The notes: generated from the letters alone by a model not told the origin. Counted from the stretch's first letter, positions 1 to 8,097 are shown. The stretch is DNA of 21,366 nt from Anaerolineae bacterium (GCA_016927095.1 JAFGNI010000713.1:1-21366), one strand, 5' to 3'. Numbers and translations: made by a program.

Positions 1-2
1 GA

Positions 3-245
3 ATGCCGGCGGCGACGGTGGGCAGCACAGCGACGAACACTCCCCCGCACATCCCGACGCCGCCGGGCACGACCTTTCAGATCCCGCCGAATAACCGCGG
101 CACCATTATGATGGGCAGCGGGACGGTGATGATCAACAACCGGCCCGCCGCTCGTGCAGGAGACCAGGCGCAGACGTGCGCCGATCCTGTGCCCAACATG
201 TCAGCAACCGTCGTTGCCACCGGCACCGTGATGATTGGAGGGTGA
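3..245 (+). CDS. PAAR-like spike-tip protein of a contractile injection system
   Basis: This 80-residue protein resembles the PAAR or PAAR-like proteins that cap the central spike of contractile tails (type VI secretion, extracellular CIS, phage tails) and help pierce the target membrane. The sequence contains a literal RPAARAGD motif in the middle and two short hydrophobic beta-hairpin repeats of the type GTxMxxNN/GG (around residues 40-46 and 74-80). It ends in VMIGG, as such proteins often do. The start is uncertain: only two bases precede the ATG, so no ribosome binding site can be seen, and the protein is at the short end for the family. The stop codon lies 8 nt before the gp25-like gene, and the order PAAR, gp25, baseplate J is typical of CIS operons. 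That context supports the call as much as the sequence does. Confidence 0.75.
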   Translation: MPAATVGSTATNTPPHIPTPPGTTFQIPPNNRGTIMMGSGTVMINNRPAARAGDQAQTCADPVPNMSATVVATGTVMIGG

Positions 246-253
246 GGGAAACC

Positions 254-649
254 ATGCCAGAGGAAATCATCGGACAGGGTTGGGCCTTTCCACCCCAGGT
301 GGGGCCGCAGGGCGGCATTGCCCTGACCCACGATCGCAACGAGATCGATCAGGCCATCCATATCATCCTCTCCACGTCACCCGGAGAGCGCGTGATGCGA
401 CCGACGTTCGGCTGCCGGTTGCACGACCTGGTCTTTGATCCTAACAACAGCCACACCGCCGCGCGCGCCCGGCGATACGTGGAAGAGGCCTTAGGCATGT
501 GGGAGCCGCGCATCAACGTGCTGCAGGTCAGCGTCAGCCAGGACCGCGAGCAAGCCAATGCCCTGATCATTGAGATTGAGTACGAGGTCAAAGCGACCCA
601 CGATCAGCGGAGCTTGGTCTACCCGTTCTACTTGATACCGGAGGAATAG
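254..649 (+). CDS. GPW/gp25-family baseplate wedge protein
   Basis: This 131-residue protein belongs to the GPW/gp25 (lysozyme-like baseplate) family, a structural wedge subunit of contractile-tail baseplates that contacts the sheath and helps trigger contraction. The hallmark is the central stretch TSPGERVMRPTFGCRLHD (about residues 42-59) followed by LVFDPNN, matching the conserved loop of gp25 and T6SS TssE proteins. The C-terminal half has the expected pattern of a helix (ARARRYVEEAL) followed by strands. The ATG at 254 is preferred over an in-frame upstream start at 176 because a GGAGG-like ribosome binding site (about 237-243) precedes it and because the upstream start would overlap the PAAR gene. 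It is probably cotranscribed with the PAAR gene. The next tail gene begins only after a 200-bp repeat-bearing gap. Confidence 0.92.
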   Translation: MPEEIIGQGWAFPPQVGPQGGIALTHDRNEIDQAIHIILSTSPGERVMRPTFGCRLHDLVFDPNNSHTAARARRYVEEALGMWEPRINVLQVSVSQDREQANALIIEIEYEVKATHDQRSLVYPFYLIPEE

Positions 650-658
650 CAGGGGCCG

Positions 659-721
659 GGTACCGGATGCAAGATGCCAGATACCGGATACCAGATTGGA
701 TGTTGGATGGTGGATGCTGGA
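659..721. repeat. Degenerate heptamer tandem array (9 x 7 bp)
   Basis: Nine consecutive 7-bp units can be read without a gap. The early units look like GATGCCA, GATACCG and GATACCA; the later ones like TGTTGGA, TGGTGGA and TGCTGGA. The unit drifts gradually along the array while the 7-bp phase is kept. It begins 10 bp after the gp25 stop codon. Short heptameric repeats of this kind are known in intergenic regions of several bacterial groups, such as the STRR repeats of cyanobacteria. Function is unknown and no open reading frame is supported here. Confidence 0.7.
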
Positions 722-750
722 GTTGCAGCGATTGCGCGTCTGTATCGCGC

Positions 751-822
751 CGTTCTCACGTCTATTCGCCCATTCGCTCATCCGGTTTCTCGCTGACTCG
801 CTCATTCGCTGATTCTGTGATT
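751..822. repeat. Degenerate octamer tandem array (9 x 8 bp, consensus near CGCTSATT)
   Basis: Nine 8-bp units run without a break. Eight of the nine begin with CG; good copies include CGCTGACT, CGCTCATT and CGCTGATT. The array ends 27 bp before the start codon of the baseplate J gene, so it lies in the 5' untranslated part of that cistron if the CIS genes are one transcript. It follows the separate heptamer array at 659-721. No hairpin of note forms within it. Confidence 0.7.
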
Positions 823-849
823 TGACCATGCGACCAGACGGAGGTCACG

Positions 850-2853
850 ATGGCGTTACCTAAGCCCAGGTTGGACGACCGGCAGTTCCAGGATATTGTC
901 GACGAAGCCAAGAAACGTATCCCGCACTACACCAAGGAATGGACGGACCACAACGTCAGCGATCCCGGGGTGACCCTGATCGAGCTCTTTGCGTGGATGA
1001 CTGACATCCTCCTCTACCGGCTCAACCAGGTGCCAGACCTGCACTTCATCACCTTTATGGAGATGCTGGGCATCACCCTGCGCGAGCCTGTGCCTGCCAA
1101 GGTGCCGGTCACCTTCTGGCTCTCCCAACCACAGGAATCGCCGGTGGTCATCCCGGCAGGCACCGAGGTCGCCAGCACCCAAACCGAGACCGAGGCCTCC
1201 ATTGTCTTCACGACCGATGAAAGCCTCCGGGCGTTGCCGCCGGTGTTGCATACCGTGCTCTCACGGGCACGTTCCCGCGGAAGCGGCGAAGTGCGGTTTC
1301 GCGAGCAGAACCTCCGCCGGCTAGAAGCCGGCTTCGGCGGCTTCGATGTCTTCTCGGCGGTACCCCAGGTCGACGACGCTCTGTACTTCGGTTTTGAGAA
1401 CGATCTCAGCCACCACATATTGGGCTTTCAGATGGATTTCGATCCTGCCGGCGGTGCCGGCGTCGACCCAACGCTGCCACCTTACGTCTGGGAGGCATCC
1501 ACAGGCGACGCGGAGGACCGGTGGCGGCGGTGTGATGTGGAGATCGACACGACCCGCAGCATGAACACGGCAGGGCGCATCCGCATCCATCTGCCGAAGA
1601 TGGGCACCTACGACTTCGACCAAGGCAATCTGTACTGGGTGCGGGCCCGGATCAAGGAGATCTCGGCGCAGGAACGCCACGACGGGATGCAGGCCTTTGA
1701 GAAGACGCCGGTCCTGCGTCGTGCGGCCGTGGCCAGCTGGGGAGGGACAACATCCGCCACCCATGCCCAACTCATCGCCAGCGAGTTCTTGGGGCAGAGC
1801 GACGGGACGCCCGGTCAGCGCTTCACGCTGCAGCACACCCCAATCCTTCAGCGGCTACCCGAGGAAACGCTGGTTGTCCAGGTAGAAGGCCGGACGCCGC
1901 AGACGTGGGAGGAGGTCCCCGACTTCTCCGATTCCGATGGGGGATCACCACATTACACCCTCGACGGCATCACGGGGGAGCTACGGCTGGGCCCCGCAGT
2001 GCGTCAGCAGGACGGCACGATGAAGCTCTACGGGGCCATCCCTGCGCGCCACGCTAACCTCGTCTTCCGCCGCTACCGCTACGGCGGTGGTCAGGACGGC
2101 AACGTCCAGGCCGGTGTGCTCAACACGCTCAAGACCGCGATCCCCTATGTAGCGCGGGTGAGCAACCAGTCTGCCGCTTGGGGCGGCCTTGACGCTGAGT
2201 CACTCCAATCCGCCATGATGCGGGTTCCGGCGCTGTTGCGCTCCCGCGATCGGGCGGTAACCGAATCCGACTACGAGTTCTTGGCGACGCAGGCCCGTCC
2301 TGCCGCCATTGGCCGCGTCCGCTGCCTGCAGCCTAAGCCGTCGGAGGCGGGTCGCGTGGCACCCGGGCAGGTCTATCTCCTGGTCATCCCCCGGGTCGCC
2401 AACCCCGACGGCTATCTCGAGCCCCAGGAGCTGACCCTGAACCCGGACGACGTCACAGCGTTGGCCACCTACCTGGACGAGCGCAGGATGCTCACAACCC
2501 GCCTCGACATTCGCCCGCCGGCCTACTATTGGGTAGCTTGCCGCGTACAACTGCGCGCAGCGCCTGGCGTGGCACAGGCCACCGTCGAGGCCGAAGCCCT
2601 GCGACGCCTCTATCGCTATCTGAATCCGCTGACCGGGGGACCGGACGGCACAGGCTGGCCCTTCGGTCGCGATCTTTTCATCTCCGATGTCTATCAGTGT
2701 TTGCAGGGCATGCCGGATGTGCAGTTCATCCGCGGGGTCCAGATGCGGGTCGCGCGCGAAGGCGGCGCCGGACAGGGTGACCCGGTGGAGTCGGTTGAGG
2801 TGATCGCCCACGGTATCGTCGCTTCGGGCGTCCACGAGATCGAGTTCGTCTGA
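850..2853 (+). CDS. Baseplate J-like protein (TIGR02243-type putative baseplate assembly protein)
   Basis: This 667-residue protein is a large baseplate subunit of the gpJ/Afp11 group, forming the ring of wedges around the spike of a contractile injection system. The N-terminus has the family hallmark: LDDRQFQDIVDEAKKRIP (8-25), then EWTDHNVSDPGVTLIELFAWMTD (30-52). The middle shows the characteristic DGITGELRLGP strand (372-382) and the RYGGGQDGNVQAG loop (410-422). These are followed by RVPALLRSRDRAVTESDYE (458-476), the usual entry to the C-terminal J domain. Length is normal for the family. A GGAGG ribosome binding site at about 840-844 precedes the ATG. The FHA/tail-I gene follows after 26 nt, which suggests one operon. 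The extra 200-bp spacer before this gene is unusual for such clusters. Confidence 0.93.
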   Translation: MALPKPRLDDRQFQDIVDEAKKRIPHYTKEWTDHNVSDPGVTLIELFAWMTDILLYRLNQVPDLHFITFMEMLGITLREPVPAKVPVTFWLSQPQESPVVIPAGTEVASTQTETEASIVFTTDESLRALPPVLHTVLSRARSRGSGEVRFREQNLRRLEAGFGGFDVFSAVPQVDDALYFGFENDLSHHILGFQMDFDPAGGAGVDPTLPPYVWEASTGDAEDRWRRCDVEIDTTRSMNTAGRIRIHLPKMGTYDFDQGNLYWVRARIKEISAQERHDGMQAFEKTPVLRRAAVASWGGTTSATHAQLIASEFLGQSDGTPGQRFTLQHTPILQRLPEETLVVQVEGRTPQTWEEVPDFSDSDGGSPHYTLDGITGELRLGPAVRQQDGTMKLYGAIPARHANLVFRRYRYGGGQDGNVQAGVLNTLKTAIPYVARVSNQSAAWGGLDAESLQSAMMRVPALLRSRDRAVTESDYEFLATQARPAAIGRVRCLQPKPSEAGRVAPGQVYLLVIPRVANPDGYLEPQELTLNPDDVTALATYLDERRMLTTRLDIRPPAYYWVACRVQLRAAPGVAQATVEAEALRRLYRYLNPLTGGPDGTGWPFGRDLFISDVYQCLQGMPDVQFIRGVQMRVAREGGAGQGDPVESVEVIAHGIVASGVHEIEFV

Positions 2854-2879
2854 GCGGCGGTACAGAGAGGCCAGAGACC

Positions 2880-3923
2880 ATGAACGCTCAGCAGATGTTC
2901 CAGATTCAGATCACCGATCCCGACGGTAGCCAACGCACCTTGCCGCTGCGCGAGCGCACGACAATCGGACGGCAGATGGGCAACGACCTTGTGCTGAGCG
3001 ATCAACGGATCTCGCGCCAGCACGCAACCATTGCCTGCGACGACGAGGGATGCACAGTCGCAGATCTCGGTAGCTCCAATGGCACGCTCCTCGATGGCCA
3101 GAAGCTGCCGCCGAACGTACCCACGCCTCTCAAGCCCGGAGCAAAGCTCCAGATCGGGCCCTTCGAACTGATACTGGCGGTGCAGACGGCTGAGCCCCAG
3201 CCTAAGGCTGAGCCGGCGGTCTCTGAGCCGGCGAAGCCTGCTACAGATCAAGCCGAGGAGCCACCAGCCGGAGAGGAAGCACCGGTCGCCCCGGTGGCAG
3301 TCAGAGCCGAGGAAGCTGTCGCACAGGAACCCCCTGAAGTGATCGAGGCGGAGGTCGCAGTGCCGCCACCAACGCCCCCATCCACACCGCCTGCTCCCCC
3401 AGATGCCTTAGGCGTGCCGGCGCCGGCGTCGCTCACACCGCCGGGTCTGGGGCTGGAAAGCCAACATCTCGTCCACTACCTGCCGGGTATCTACCACACG
3501 GCATTCATGCGCCGATTCTTGGGCATCTTTGAGGCCATCTTGACCCCGATCGAGTGGCAGATCGACAATTTCGACCTCTTTCTGGATCCGGGCACTGCCC
3601 CAGTGGGTTTTATGCCTTGGCTGGCGGGCTGGTTCGACGTCGCTTTCGACCCCTCTTGGGATGAGGTCCGGCGGCGACAGCTGCTCCGGGAGGCCCACAG
3701 GATCTACGCCCGGCGGGGCACCAAGTGGGCACTGAGCCGGGTTCTGGAGATTTACACGGGCAAGACCCCAACCATCGTGGATACGGGTGAGGGTTTGGCG
3801 CCGTTCACCTTCAAGGTAACGCTCCCCATCAGCTCAGCGCGCTCGGAACGCGCTATGATTGAGCGCCTGATTGATGCCCATAAGCCTGCTTACACGCTGT
3901 ACGAACTGGAATTCGCCCCATAG
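2880..3923 (+). CDS. FHA domain fused to phage tail protein I-like baseplate subunit
   Basis: The 347-residue protein has three parts. Residues 7-100 form a forkhead-associated (FHA) domain, a phosphothreonine-peptide binding fold: GR at 30-31, RISRQH at 43-48 and GSSNGT at 64-69 are the binding-loop residues, and all are present. Residues 103-190 are a Pro/Ala/Glu-rich disordered linker. Residues 195-347 match the tail protein I (P2 gpI-like, TIGR02242-type) domain: HYLPGIYH, the WLAGWFDVAFD segment (248-257), and RRRQLLREAHRIYARRGTKW, followed by a beta-rich end. The tail part should sit in the baseplate; the FHA part should recruit a phosphorylated partner. A GAGAGG ribosome binding site precedes the ATG. 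The next gene encodes a Ser/Thr kinase that also carries an FHA domain. The domain calls are firm; phospho-regulation of the tail is inference. Confidence 0.9.
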   Translation: MNAQQMFQIQITDPDGSQRTLPLRERTTIGRQMGNDLVLSDQRISRQHATIACDDEGCTVADLGSSNGTLLDGQKLPPNVPTPLKPGAKLQIGPFELILAVQTAEPQPKAEPAVSEPAKPATDQAEEPPAGEEAPVAPVAVRAEEAVAQEPPEVIEAEVAVPPPTPPSTPPAPPDALGVPAPASLTPPGLGLESQHLVHYLPGIYHTAFMRRFLGIFEAILTPIEWQIDNFDLFLDPGTAPVGFMPWLAGWFDVAFDPSWDEVRRRQLLREAHRIYARRGTKWALSRVLEIYTGKTPTIVDTGEGLAPFTFKVTLPISSARSERAMIERLIDAHKPAYTLYELEFAP

Positions 3924-3961
3924 ACGCGAGGGATTCTCTCCCTAATTTATGATATTTGTAC

Positions 3962-3967
3962 TATAAT
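3962..3967 (+). promoter_or_regulatory. Putative -10 element of the Ser/Thr kinase gene
   Basis: A perfect TATAAT lies in a short AT-rich island between the tail operon and the kinase gene, 24 bp before the start codon. No convincing -35 hexamer sits 16-18 bp upstream. A strong ribosome binding site (AAAGGAGG, about 3978-3985) follows. The kinase gene can therefore be transcribed separately from the injection-system operon. A weak 5-bp hairpin (AGGGA/TCCCT, 3929-3943) lies just upstream and might end the tail operon. Confidence 0.5.
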
Positions 3968-3991
3968 AAAAGCAGATAAAGGAGGGTATCC

Positions 3992-6900
3992 ATGGAGCGA
4001 CTCGTCGGGCAGACACTCAGCCGTTACAAGATCACCGAACTCCTGGGCGAAGGGGGGATGGGTGCCGTCTTCCGCGCCACGGATCTCACACTGCAGCGCG
4101 ACGTGGCCATCAAGATTATGCACCCCCACATGGCGAATCAACCGAACTTCCGCGAGCGCTTCCTGCAGGAGGCCCGCACGGCGGCGCGTCTCGATCACCC
4201 CGGCATCGTTCAGGTCTACGACTTCGGGCAAGAGCAGTCGCTCCTCTTCATTGTGATGGAGTTCATCCGTGGCGCTAATCTGCGCCAGATGCTGGAAGAC
4301 CTCAAGCCCCAGGGGAAGTGGATCCCGTTGAATGAGGCTGTTCAGATCATCCGGCAGGTCGCCCTAGCGATGGATTACGCCCACCGGCAAGGGGTGCTCC
4401 ACCGGGATCTGAAACCGAGCAACGTCATGATAGAGCCGGAGGTCTCGGAAGGCCTCCCCTACCGCCCGGTGCTCACCGACCTCGGTCTTGCCCGACTGAT
4501 GGAGGGGCAGCGCATCACCCAGGCCGGTACGTCGATGGGCACGCCCACCTACATGTCGCCAGAACAAGCATTGGGCGAGGACACCGATGCGCGGAGCGAC
4601 GTCTACTCCTTAGGCGTTATGCTGTACGAGCTAGCTGTCGGCCGGCCGCCCTTCCCGATCAAGACGCTCAGCGAGGCGATCCGGTACCACACGAAGGAGA
4701 CACCGCCAAGCCCCAGGTCGATCCGACCTGACCTACCTCAAGACCTAGAAGCGGTCATTCTGAAGGCGATGGCGAAAGACCGTGACGATCGATGGCACGA
4801 TGGCGCAGCCTTAGCCCAGGCACTGGGCGCTCTGGGTCAAGCAGCCACAGCAATCGACAGCGCGCCCACGGCGATGGCCTCGGCTGTGAGCTTGATGACT
4901 CAGTACCAGAGGAGTCTCGCGCAACCGCGGGGGCCTTCTGTCCTCAAGGAGTTCGCAACACCGAGCGGTTCGGGCGACACGATCCAGGCACGACTCCCTG
5001 ACGGCACCACACTGGAGGCTGAGTTCGCCGGCACCAAGATGACCGTAGGACGGGCCGAGGACAACGATATCACCCTTGACAGCCAGAATGTCTCGCGGTA
5101 CCACGCGCGCATTGAGGGCGGCTCGGGGGCCTATCGTGTGGTCGACCTTGGCAGCACGAATGGCACCTACATCGGGAGCGCCAAGCTCTTGCCCGGCGTG
5201 CCGGAGGAATGGCGTCCCGACAAGCCCCTTCGCATCGGCGACGCTTGGCTCCGACTGACCGTCAGGGGGGAGCGGACGTCGACCTCGCCGCTCGGTGCGC
5301 CGGCAGCCGCCGGCGTTGCGGGCGGTCGCACCCGTGGTGACCGCAGCATGGTGCGAACGAGCACCGGCGAGGGGCGCGTGGGTGTGGTGATGGACACTAC
5401 GCAGTTGACGGTCGCACCTGGCGAGCGAGCCGTCACCTCGGTCATTTTGCTCAACCAGGGACCGATTGTCGACCATTTCACGATCACCGTCGAGGGCATC
5501 CCCCCTGATTGGGTGGACCTCCCGCCGGTGGTGCAACTGATGCCCGGCGAGCAGCAGGAAGTCGCCCTGACCCTGCATCCACCGCGATCGCCCCAGAGCA
5601 AGGCAGGACGATACACCGTGACGGTGCGGGTTATCAGCCGCGATATTCCATCGCAATACGTTGACGTTCGCCTCGCGCTTACGGTAGGCACCTACAGCCA
5701 GTTCCAGAGCAGCCTCCAGCCGCAGAAGGTGCGTGCGGGCAGGCCGACGCGGGTCACCGTGCGCAATGACGGGAACTTCCCCGACACCTTCACCATATCC
5801 GGCAGCGACCGCGGCAACGAGCTCGCTTTCGAGCCCCCCGCAGCCCGTATCCAGGTCGCGCAGGGAGGCACCTCCTCGGCGGACCTCCGGGCCAAGCCGG
5901 TCAAGCGACCCTTTATTGGCGGAACCAAGAGCCATCCCTTCGTCGTCAACGTTGCGCCGTCTCAAGGAGATCCCCAGCAACATGCTGGCGAGCTCGTGAG
6001 CCGCGGTCTGATACCGCCGTGGGTGCCACCGCTTGTGATCGGCATCCTGCTCATTGCCTGCATTGCCGTGGCCTTGCTCTTGACCCGAGCGCCGGTGATC
6101 GAGCTCGCGGAGATCGAGCCAACAACACCCATCGCAGGCGAACCGGTGACCGTGCGCTGGCGCGTCAAGAATGCCAGACGGGTGGAGCTACGCCCGTTCG
6201 GTGTGGAGCTGAACCCTGACGTCGGCGAGTACACCTTCGAAAGCGGCTTTGCCGACACCACCACCGTGAGTCTTGTCGCATTTGGTCTGATCCGCTCTAC
6301 GCAGGAGACCCTGAATATCGGCGTAGAGGTACCGGTCGTGGAAGCGGAGCCGCCTGTCATCAACGAATGGTCGGTGTTCCCTACCGAGATCACGCAGGGG
6401 CAGGAAGTCACGATCCGGTGGAGCGTGAGCAATGCCGAAAGCGTGCGCGTCCAGCCCTTCGGCACGGTCGACTCTAGCGGGGAGCGCACCGACGAGCCAC
6501 AGCAGACCGAGACCTACACGCTGATAGCCACGAACCAGGACAAGAACGTGGAACAATCACAGCGCGTGGTCGTCGTGACGCCGTCGCCTGACGCCCCGGA
6601 GATCACCACGTTCACCGTTTCGCCGTCGACGGTTGTGGAAGGCGTCGACACAACCGTGCAGCTGACCTGGGAGACGGAACGCGCAGACACGGTGACCATC
6701 GAGCCGGGCCTCGGCCCGGTGGGCCTAACCGGGACCCGTGATGTCCCGATTCCCGCCAGCGACACGATCTACACCTTGGTTGCCCAAGGCCCTGGCGGCG
6801 AGCTGTCGGCTCAGGTCCAGGTAGTCGTTGAAGCACAGCGGTGCTTCGTTACGCTTGAGGGTCTCAACCTGCGCGAGGGACCGGGCACGGCCTACGAGCC

Positions 6901-8077
6901 ACCGCTCGGCAACCTGGCTGCAGGCACCCAGGTGATGCCAATTGCCTACAGCGCCGTTGGTTATCCCGACGGGCAGTGGGTCAAAGTCCAGGTCTCGGGC
7001 ACGGGGAACGAAGGTTGGGTCTCGCAGGCTTACCTGGGAGACTGCAACGTGGACGTCACGGGGCTGGGCAGCGCGACGATCCCGCCAACGCCAACACCGC
7101 CTTTTGAGGTCACCAACGTACAGGCCAGCGTGAACCCGGCGAATTGGGCGGGTACTTGCCCCAAGGAATTCGTCTTCACAGCCGACATCACGGTCAGCAG
7201 CGCCGGTACCGTGCAGTACGTCTGGGAGCGCAGCGATGGCGCCGCAGCCACAGCGGAGTCGGTCGACTTCGCCGGCCCGGGCACCCAGAGCGTCAACAGC
7301 AGCTGGACCCTCAGCGCATCCGGCACCTACTGGAAGCGGCTCCGCGTGACCGGGCCAAGTGCACTAACGTCCAACCAAGCATCTTTCACCCTGGCGTGCC
7401 TTAGCGACGCACTCTATATCTACTCGGTCAACGCTGCGCCGACTCAGCAGTTCGTGAACCTCCTGGAGGACAACGACTTCGACGTCGACACCATCACGAT
7501 GAACGCGATCCTGAGCACGGATCTAGAGGATTATGACCTCATACTTCTCGGGCCGGACACGGGCAGCGGAGGGACTTGGGGGGATAACGCGGGGAACCAA
7601 GCCGAGGCAATAGAGGACGCCAACGTGCCGGTTCTCGGCATCGGCGACGGTGGCTACGCCTTCTTCGGCAAGCTAGGCTATGAGATCGGTTGGGGCAATG
7701 GCTGGCACGGCTCCGCGCGAGATGCCTACGTGATGGACACGGACCATCCCATGTGGAACACTCCCAACGAGATCAGCATTCCCGGTAATCGCATCGTGCA
7801 GCTGTACAACAGCGACGCCGCCTACGTCGCCATCAGCTATCCGTCCGCTGTCTCAGGCGTCACAGGCATTGGTCGCCAAAGCGACAATACCACACACTAC
7901 ACGATCATGGACAAGAACACCATGTACGTATTGTGGGGCTACAACTCGGGAGCGCAGGAGATGACGACTACGGGAAAACAGGTCTTCATCAATGCAGCGC
8001 GCAGCGCGATGCGGCCCAGGTTCTTCATCCTGCCGTTGCCTATCACCCTGCAGCCGCCGGTGCTGATCAACCCGTAG
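3992..8077 (+). CDS. Transmembrane Ser/Thr protein kinase with FHA, Ig-like, SH3b and degenerate amidotransferase-like sensor domains
   Basis: The 1361-residue protein starts with a complete Hanks-type kinase (about 12-280): glycine loop GEGGMG (19-24), lysine in VAIK (41), HRDLKPSN (137-144), DLG in place of DFG (163-165), and a GTPTYMSPE activation segment end. An FHA domain follows (335-425) with GR 353-354, SRYH 368-371 and GSTNGT 387-392. Two Ig/NEW-like beta modules (465-655) precede the single membrane helix (about 677-698). The outer part has three Ig-like repeats starting near 702, 789 and 870, an SH3b domain (951-1018), a Pro/Thr hinge, another Ig-like module, and a final flavodoxin/amidotransferase-like domain (1140-1340). 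In that last domain the GIGDGGYAFF elbow lacks the catalytic cysteine, so it probably binds rather than cleaves. The neighbouring tail protein with an FHA domain is a plausible substrate or partner. The kinase call is very firm; the outer fold calls are tentative. Confidence 0.93.
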   Translation: MERLVGQTLSRYKITELLGEGGMGAVFRATDLTLQRDVAIKIMHPHMANQPNFRERFLQEARTAARLDHPGIVQVYDFGQEQSLLFIVMEFIRGANLRQMLEDLKPQGKWIPLNEAVQIIRQVALAMDYAHRQGVLHRDLKPSNVMIEPEVSEGLPYRPVLTDLGLARLMEGQRITQAGTSMGTPTYMSPEQALGEDTDARSDVYSLGVMLYELAVGRPPFPIKTLSEAIRYHTKETPPSPRSIRPDLPQDLEAVILKAMAKDRDDRWHDGAALAQALGALGQAATAIDSAPTAMASAVSLMTQYQRSLAQPRGPSVLKEFATPSGSGDTIQARLPDGTTLEAEFAGTKMTVGRAEDNDITLDSQNVSRYHARIEGGSGAYRVVDLGSTNGTYIGSAKLLPGVPEEWRPDKPLRIGDAWLRLTVRGERTSTSPLGAPAAAGVAGGRTRGDRSMVRTSTGEGRVGVVMDTTQLTVAPGERAVTSVILLNQGPIVDHFTITVEGIPPDWVDLPPVVQLMPGEQQEVALTLHPPRSPQSKAGRYTVTVRVISRDIPSQYVDVRLALTVGTYSQFQSSLQPQKVRAGRPTRVTVRNDGNFPDTFTISGSDRGNELAFEPPAARIQVAQGGTSSADLRAKPVKRPFIGGTKSHPFVVNVAPSQGDPQQHAGELVSRGLIPPWVPPLVIGILLIACIAVALLLTRAPVIELAEIEPTTPIAGEPVTVRWRVKNARRVELRPFGVELNPDVGEYTFESGFADTTTVSLVAFGLIRSTQETLNIGVEVPVVEAEPPVINEWSVFPTEITQGQEVTIRWSVSNAESVRVQPFGTVDSSGERTDEPQQTETYTLIATNQDKNVEQSQRVVVVTPSPDAPEITTFTVSPSTVVEGVDTTVQLTWETERADTVTIEPGLGPVGLTGTRDVPIPASDTIYTLVAQGPGGELSAQVQVVVEAQRCFVTLEGLNLREGPGTAYEPPLGNLAAGTQVMPIAYSAVGYPDGQWVKVQVSGTGNEGWVSQAYLGDCNVDVTGLGSATIPPTPTPPFEVTNVQASVNPANWAGTCPKEFVFTADITVSSAGTVQYVWERSDGAAATAESVDFAGPGTQSVNSSWTLSASGTYWKRLRVTGPSALTSNQASFTLACLSDALYIYSVNAAPTQQFVNLLEDNDFDVDTITMNAILSTDLEDYDLILLGPDTGSGGTWGDNAGNQAEAIEDANVPVLGIGDGGYAFFGKLGYEIGWGNGWHGSARDAYVMDTDHPMWNTPNEISIPGNRIVQLYNSDAAYVAISYPSAVSGVTGIGRQSDNTTHYTIMDKNTMYVLWGYNSGAQEMTTTGKQVFINAARSAMRPRFFILPLPITLQPPVLINP

Positions 8078-8088
8078 TGGCGAACATA

Positions 8089-8097
8089 TGGTATAAT
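8089..8097 (+). promoter_or_regulatory. Extended -10 promoter for the ABC-F leader transcript
   Basis: TGGTATAAT is a perfect extended -10 (TGn plus TATAAT) located 11 bp after the kinase stop codon. No -35 hexamer is seen at normal spacing, as is typical when the TG extension is present. Transcription would begin near 8104 and read about 255 nt of leader before the ABC-F gene. The same nine bases recur at the mazEF promoter (10014-10022). Confidence 0.65.

Noticed and set aside
176..253. Upstream in-frame start of the gp25-like gene
   Set aside because: It would overlap the PAAR gene in another frame and adds non-conserved residues; the ATG at 254 has a GGAGG-type site.
659..822. Possible CRISPR array between gp25 and baseplate J
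   Set aside because: Units are only 7-8 bp, contiguous and without spacers; this is a tandem microsatellite-like array.
1..3923. Prophage interpretation of the tail genes
   Set aside because: No integrase, capsid, terminase or lysis genes are visible, and the PAAR/gp25/J/FHA-tail order with a kinase next to it fits a contractile injection system better. The left part of the cluster is outside the window, so this is not absolute.
3929..3943. AGGGA/TCCCT hairpin after the tail operon as a terminator
   Set aside because: The stem is only 5 bp and is followed by an AT-rich promoter region rather than a clear T-tract; too weak to list on its own.
4811..5983. Long minus-strand open frame (390 codons) opposite the kinase gene
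   Set aside because: It lies wholly antisense to a well-supported gene in GC-rich DNA, and its translation is low-complexity and Arg/Gly-rich with no recognisable domain or ribosome binding site.
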